Below are positions 5,055 through 8,166 of a stretch of DNA of 8,166 nucleotides, one piece after another. The translations under genes were made by a program, and so were the position numbers. The stretch's first letter is position 1, and each line of letters begins with the position of its first letter. The stretch is from Nitrospirota bacterium (lineage in GTDB: Bacteria > Nitrospirota > Thermodesulfovibrionia > UBA6902 > BMS3Bbin08). The notes beneath the pieces are model-generated. The model was not told where the DNA came from. It searched no databases and worked only from the letters and a program-made list of their open reading frames with translations. The stretch lies in assembly GCA_016208845.1 (NCBI GenBank), contig JACQXH010000041.1, positions 1 through 8,166 on the forward strand, in the 5' to 3' direction.

Positions 5055-5059
5055 AGGAG
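5055..5059 (+). promoter_or_regulatory. Ribosome binding site of glgB
   Basis: AGGAG lies 8 bases before the ATG at 5068 but only 2 before the ATG at 5062. It therefore favours 5068 as the true start. The weaker AGGTGG at 5047-5052 would suit 5062. Confidence 0.55.
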
Positions 5060-5067
5060 CGATGAAA

Positions 5068-7032
5068 ATGAAAAATACCCTTTTAGAAAATGCCCGCAAG
5101 GCAGCCAGGGAACTTAAAGACGAGCGCGTAATATACGGAGCGAGCCCTTTTACCGAACACGATACATATCTCTATAAAGAAGGGAACCACTTCAGGCTGT
5201 TTGACAAGCTCGGCTCACGCCTCATGAGCATTAATGGCGTTGAAGGCGCTTATTTTGCGGTCTGGGCGCCTAATGCAGACAAGGTCTCGGTCATCGGCGA
5301 TTTCAATGGATGGGACCGGAACTCGCATTATCTCGGCTCGCGATGGGACAGTTCAGGCGTTTGGGAGGGGTTTATCCCGGGGATTAAAAAGGGAGAAGTT
5401 TATAAATATCACATCGTCTCAAAGCATAATGACTACAGCGTTGATAAGGGAGACCCGTACGCCTTATATTCGGAAGTGCCTCCAAGGACTGCGTCTGTGG
5501 TATGGGATCTGGATTATAAGTGGAATGACTCCGACTGGATGGCAAACAGGCATAAAGCCAATGCCTTGAACGCGCCGTATTCAATTTATGAAGTCCACTT
5601 CGGTTCATGGAGACGCGTGCCTGAGGAAGGCAACAGGCCCCTTAGTTACAGGGAGATGGCCCACTATCTGGCAGATTATGTTAAAGACATGGGATTCACG
5701 CACGTCGAGCTGCTGCCCATCATGGAGCATCCTTTCGGCGGATCATGGGGATATCAGACCGTAGGGTATTTCGCGCCCACAAGCAGATACGGCACACCTG
5801 AAGATTTCATATACCTGATTGACCACCTGCATCAAAACGGCATAGGCGTCATACTCGACTGGGTGCCTTCGCATTTCCCTTCAGATGCTCACGGACTTTC
5901 TTATTTTGACGGTACGTATCTTTATGAACATTCAGACCCGAAGAAGGGTTATCATCCGGAATGGAACAGCTCCATTTTCAATTATGGCAGAAACGAGGTG
6001 AGGTCCTTCCTTATCAGCAGCGCGCTTTTCTGGCTTGATAAATATCATATTGACGGGCTGAGAGTGGACGCAGTAGCATCAATGCTTTATCTTGATTATG
6101 CGAGAAAAGAAGGCGAATGGATACCAAATATATACGGCGGAAGAGAAAACCTTGACGCCATATCCTTCCTGAAAAGATTGAACGAAGTGGTTTACGGCGC
6201 CCATCCCGATGTTCAAACCATGGCTGAGGAATCAACCGCATGGCCTATGGTCTCAAGACCCACACATGTCGGCGGCCTCGGTTTTGGCATGAAATGGAAA
6301 ATGGGATGGATGCACGATACGCTGGATTATATGTCTACAGACCCGGTATTTAAAAAATATCACCATGATCAGCTGACCTTCAGCATATGGTATGCATTCA
6401 CTGAAAATTATATTCTGCCTCTTTCTCATGACGAAGTTGTTCATGGAAAAGGCGCGCTCATAGGCAAGATGCCGGGCGACGAGTGGCAGCGCTCTGCAAA
6501 CCTCAGGGCCACGTTCGGCTATATGTACGGCTCGCCGGGCAAAAAACTGCTTTTCATGGGAGACGAGTTTGCCCAGTGGAAAGAGTGGGCTCACGATGAA
6601 AGCCTGGAATGGCACGGACTTGAATATATTTCTCACTACGGGGTGCAGAAATGGGTGAGGGACCTGAACCATCTCTATAGAAATGAACGCGCTTTGCATG
6701 AGCTGGATTTTTCAAATGACGGTTTTGAATGGATAGACTTTCATGACTGGGAGGAAAGCGCAATAAGCTTCATCAGAAAAGGCAGAAGCACAGACGAAGT
6801 AATTCTCGTTTTATGCAACTTTACTCCTGTCCCGAGATACGGCTACAAAGTAGGAGTTCCCCGGGGCGGTTACTGGCGCGAGCTTCTCAACAGCGATTCA
6901 GATATATACGGCGGAAGCGGCTGCGGCAACGCCGGAGGCGTTGAGGCATCACACGAACCGGCGCAGGGAAGGCCCTGCTCTATCTCTGTCACACTGCCGC
7001 CTCTGAGTGTCCTGTTTTTCAAAAGCTCATAA
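5068..7032 (+). CDS. glgB: 1,4-alpha-glucan branching enzyme (GH13)
   Basis: Glycogen branching enzyme (EC 2.4.1.18), which cuts alpha-1,4 chains and rejoins them as alpha-1,6 branches, in the cytoplasm. Counted from the ATG at 5062 it has 656 residues; the start at 5068 (MKNTLLEN) is preferred on ribosome-binding-site spacing. Domains: a CBM48-like N-terminal module at about 60-145 (FAVWAPNADKVSVIGDFNGWD), the GH13 barrel at about 170-520, and a C-terminal beta domain ending LPPLSVLFFKSS. The four GH13 regions are intact: DWVPSH (D266-H271), DGLRVDAVAS with nucleophile D336, MAEEST with acid/base E389, and LSHDEV with D457. There is a single CBM48, making it shorter than the roughly 730-residue E. 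coli type. A glycine-rich insert (YGGSGCGNAGG) sits in the C-terminal domain. The next gene starts 3 bases after the stop. Confidence 0.97.
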   Translation: MKNTLLENARKAARELKDERVIYGASPFTEHDTYLYKEGNHFRLFDKLGSRLMSINGVEGAYFAVWAPNADKVSVIGDFNGWDRNSHYLGSRWDSSGVWEGFIPGIKKGEVYKYHIVSKHNDYSVDKGDPYALYSEVPPRTASVVWDLDYKWNDSDWMANRHKANALNAPYSIYEVHFGSWRRVPEEGNRPLSYREMAHYLADYVKDMGFTHVELLPIMEHPFGGSWGYQTVGYFAPTSRYGTPEDFIYLIDHLHQNGIGVILDWVPSHFPSDAHGLSYFDGTYLYEHSDPKKGYHPEWNSSIFNYGRNEVRSFLISSALFWLDKYHIDGLRVDAVASMLYLDYARKEGEWIPNIYGGRENLDAISFLKRLNEVVYGAHPDVQTMAEESTAWPMVSRPTHVGGLGFGMKWKMGWMHDTLDYMSTDPVFKKYHHDQLTFSIWYAFTENYILPLSHDEVVHGKGALIGKMPGDEWQRSANLRATFGYMYGSPGKKLLFMGDEFAQWKEWAHDESLEWHGLEYISHYGVQKWVRDLNHLYRNERALHELDFSNDGFEWIDFHDWEESAISFIRKGRSTDEVILVLCNFTPVPRYGYKVGVPRGGYWRELLNSDSDIYGGSGCGNAGGVEASHEPAQGRPCSISVTLPPLSVLFFKSS

Positions 7033-7035
7033 ACT

Positions 7036-8166
7036 ATGACCAGGTATATTTGCATTCATGGGCACTTCTACCAGCCGCCAAGAGAAAACCCCTGTCTCGA
7101 AGAAATTGAACTCCAGGAATCAGCCTACCCCTATCATGACTGGAACGAGAGAATAACCGCAGAGTGTTATGCCCCCAATGCGGCCTCCCGCATCCTTGAT
7201 TCTGAAGACAAGATAGTCGACATAATCAACAATTACGCAAAGATCAGTTTTGATTTCGGCCCTACGCTTCTGTCCTGGATGGAAAGGAAAAGGCCGCACG
7301 TTTATCATGCGATCCTCGAGGCAGACCGGTTAAGCATGGAGAATTTCTCAGGACACGGCTCTGCCATTGCTCAGGCCTATAACCACATGATAATGCCTCT
7401 TGCCAACAGGCGGGATAAATATACCCAGATAATCTGGGGCATCAAGGACTTCCAGCACAGGTTCAAGAGGTTCCCTGAGGGGATGTGGCTTCCAGAGGCC
7501 GCAGTTGACATAGAAACCCTCGAGGTAATGGTTAATCTCGGAATTAAATTCACTGTTCTTGCTCAAAGACAGGCAAAACGGATAAGCAAAATAGGAGAAT
7601 CATCAAAGTGGCAGGACGTAAGCGGAGAAAAGATCGACCCCACCACAGCGTATCGCTGCATACTGCCATCCGGCAGGAACATAACCATTTTTTTCAGCGA
7701 CGGCCCCATATCCAAGGAGGTTTCCTTCGGAGGACTTCTGGATAATGGTGAATTTTTTTACAAGAAACTGCTCTCTGCATTTAATGACCGGAGGACCTGG
7801 CACCAGATCGTAAATCTTATTACTGACGGAGAGACCTTTGGCCATCACCACAGGTTTGGCGACATGGGGCTTGCTTTTTGCCTGCACCTCATCGAAACCA
7901 GTAAATTTGCAAAACTCACTAACTACGGAGAGTATCTTGAAAACCACCCGCCTTCTCATATAGTTGAAGTGTATGAAAACTCTTCGTGGAGCTGCATACA
8001 CGGAATAGAGAGATGGAAGGACAATTGCGGATGCAATTCCGGAGGGCACCCCACATGGTCACAGGCATGGAGAAAACCCTTAAGAAATGCACTTGATATG
8101 CTGAGGGACAAACTAAGCTATCTTTACAGCAATGAATCATCAAAATACTTCAAAGACCCGTGGAAC
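7036..8166 (+). CDS. Glycoside hydrolase family 57 protein, DUF3536-associated type (3' end beyond window)
   Basis: The first 377 residues of a GH57 alpha-glucan-active protein; full-length members with a C-terminal DUF3536 domain are about 750-850 residues. Seen: motif 1 IHGHFYQPP at 7-15, DFGPTLLSWM at 73-82, the nucleophile motif GMWLPEAAVD with E154, and the acid/base motif ITDGETFGHHH with D264. Further along is SSWSCIHGIERWKDNCGCNSGGHPTWSQAW in shortened form (about 317-345), characteristic of this subgroup. The start ATG at 7036 is 3 bases after the glgB stop and has no separate ribosome binding site, so translation is probably coupled. No signal peptide is present. Known GH57 activities include amylase, 4-alpha-glucanotransferase and branching enzyme; which applies here is not visible. 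Linkage to glgB supports glycogen metabolism. Confidence 0.93.
   Translation, partial: MTRYICIHGHFYQPPRENPCLEEIELQESAYPYHDWNERITAECYAPNAASRILDSEDKIVDIINNYAKISFDFGPTLLSWMERKRPHVYHAILEADRLSMENFSGHGSAIAQAYNHMIMPLANRRDKYTQIIWGIKDFQHRFKRFPEGMWLPEAAVDIETLEVMVNLGIKFTVLAQRQAKRISKIGESSKWQDVSGEKIDPTTAYRCILPSGRNITIFFSDGPISKEVSFGGLLDNGEFFYKKLLSAFNDRRTWHQIVNLITDGETFGHHHRFGDMGLAFCLHLIETSKFAKLTNYGEYLENHPPSHIVEVYENSSWSCIHGIERWKDNCGCNSGGHPTWSQAWRKPLRNALDMLRDKLSYLYSNESSKYFKDPWN

Noticed and set aside
6253..6699. A minus-strand open frame of 148 residues inside glgB
   Set aside because: It is fully antisense to the catalytic core of glgB, with no start signal and no family match.
7603..8049. A minus-strand open frame of 148 residues inside the GH57 gene
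   Set aside because: It is antisense to conserved GH57 motifs, so it is a shadow frame.
1..8166. CRISPR arrays, tRNA and rRNA genes
   Set aside because: No regularly spaced repeats, no cloverleaf-like sequence and no rRNA-like conserved stretches were seen.

Overview
The window reads like a mid-GC bacterial chromosome segment with two housekeeping ends and a worn accessory region between them. Nothing here fixes the taxon. A glycogen branching enzyme followed at once by a GH57 protein of the DUF3536-associated type, near HicAB, an XRE/nucleotidyltransferase pair and YhcG-like remnants, fits Nitrospirota or deltaproteobacteria-like anaerobes, but that is inference.

Layout. At 1-581 (minus) is the N-terminal part of a TrmN6-like adenine-N6 methyltransferase, running off the left edge. 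At 656-1164 (minus) is a hicB-hicA toxin-antitoxin pair with its own extended -10 promoter. At 1169-1255 (minus) is a short relic resembling the C-terminus of a PIN (VapC-like) toxin. At 1245-2934 (minus) is a two-gene unit: a roughly 406-residue helical-repeat protein, then a small TPR-like protein whose frame is broken at a CTT TGA sequence similar to the prfB +1 frameshift site. At about 3004-3090 two hairpins with T tracts pointing outward separate the leftward genes from rightward ones.

The right half is on the plus strand. At 3136-3690 is the C-terminal nuclease domain of a YhcG/DUF1016 protein without its N-terminal domain. At 3754-4946 an XRE regulator and an overlapping nucleotidyltransferase, with a perfect palindrome over the promoter region, are bracketed by two directly repeated, truncated copies of the 5' end of one serine-recombinase gene. 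From 5068 to the right edge are glgB and a GH57 gene 3 bases apart, a clear alpha-glucan operon.

How it fits together: the branching enzyme and GH57 protein should act on the same glucan polymer. The middle 4 kb is a turnover zone for toxin-antitoxin, nuclease and recombinase genes with several broken genes. The best candidate for an under-described system is the XRE-nucleotidyltransferase module with its operator and recombinase-derived direct repeats. The second is the two-gene helical-repeat/TPR unit with its possible recoding site.
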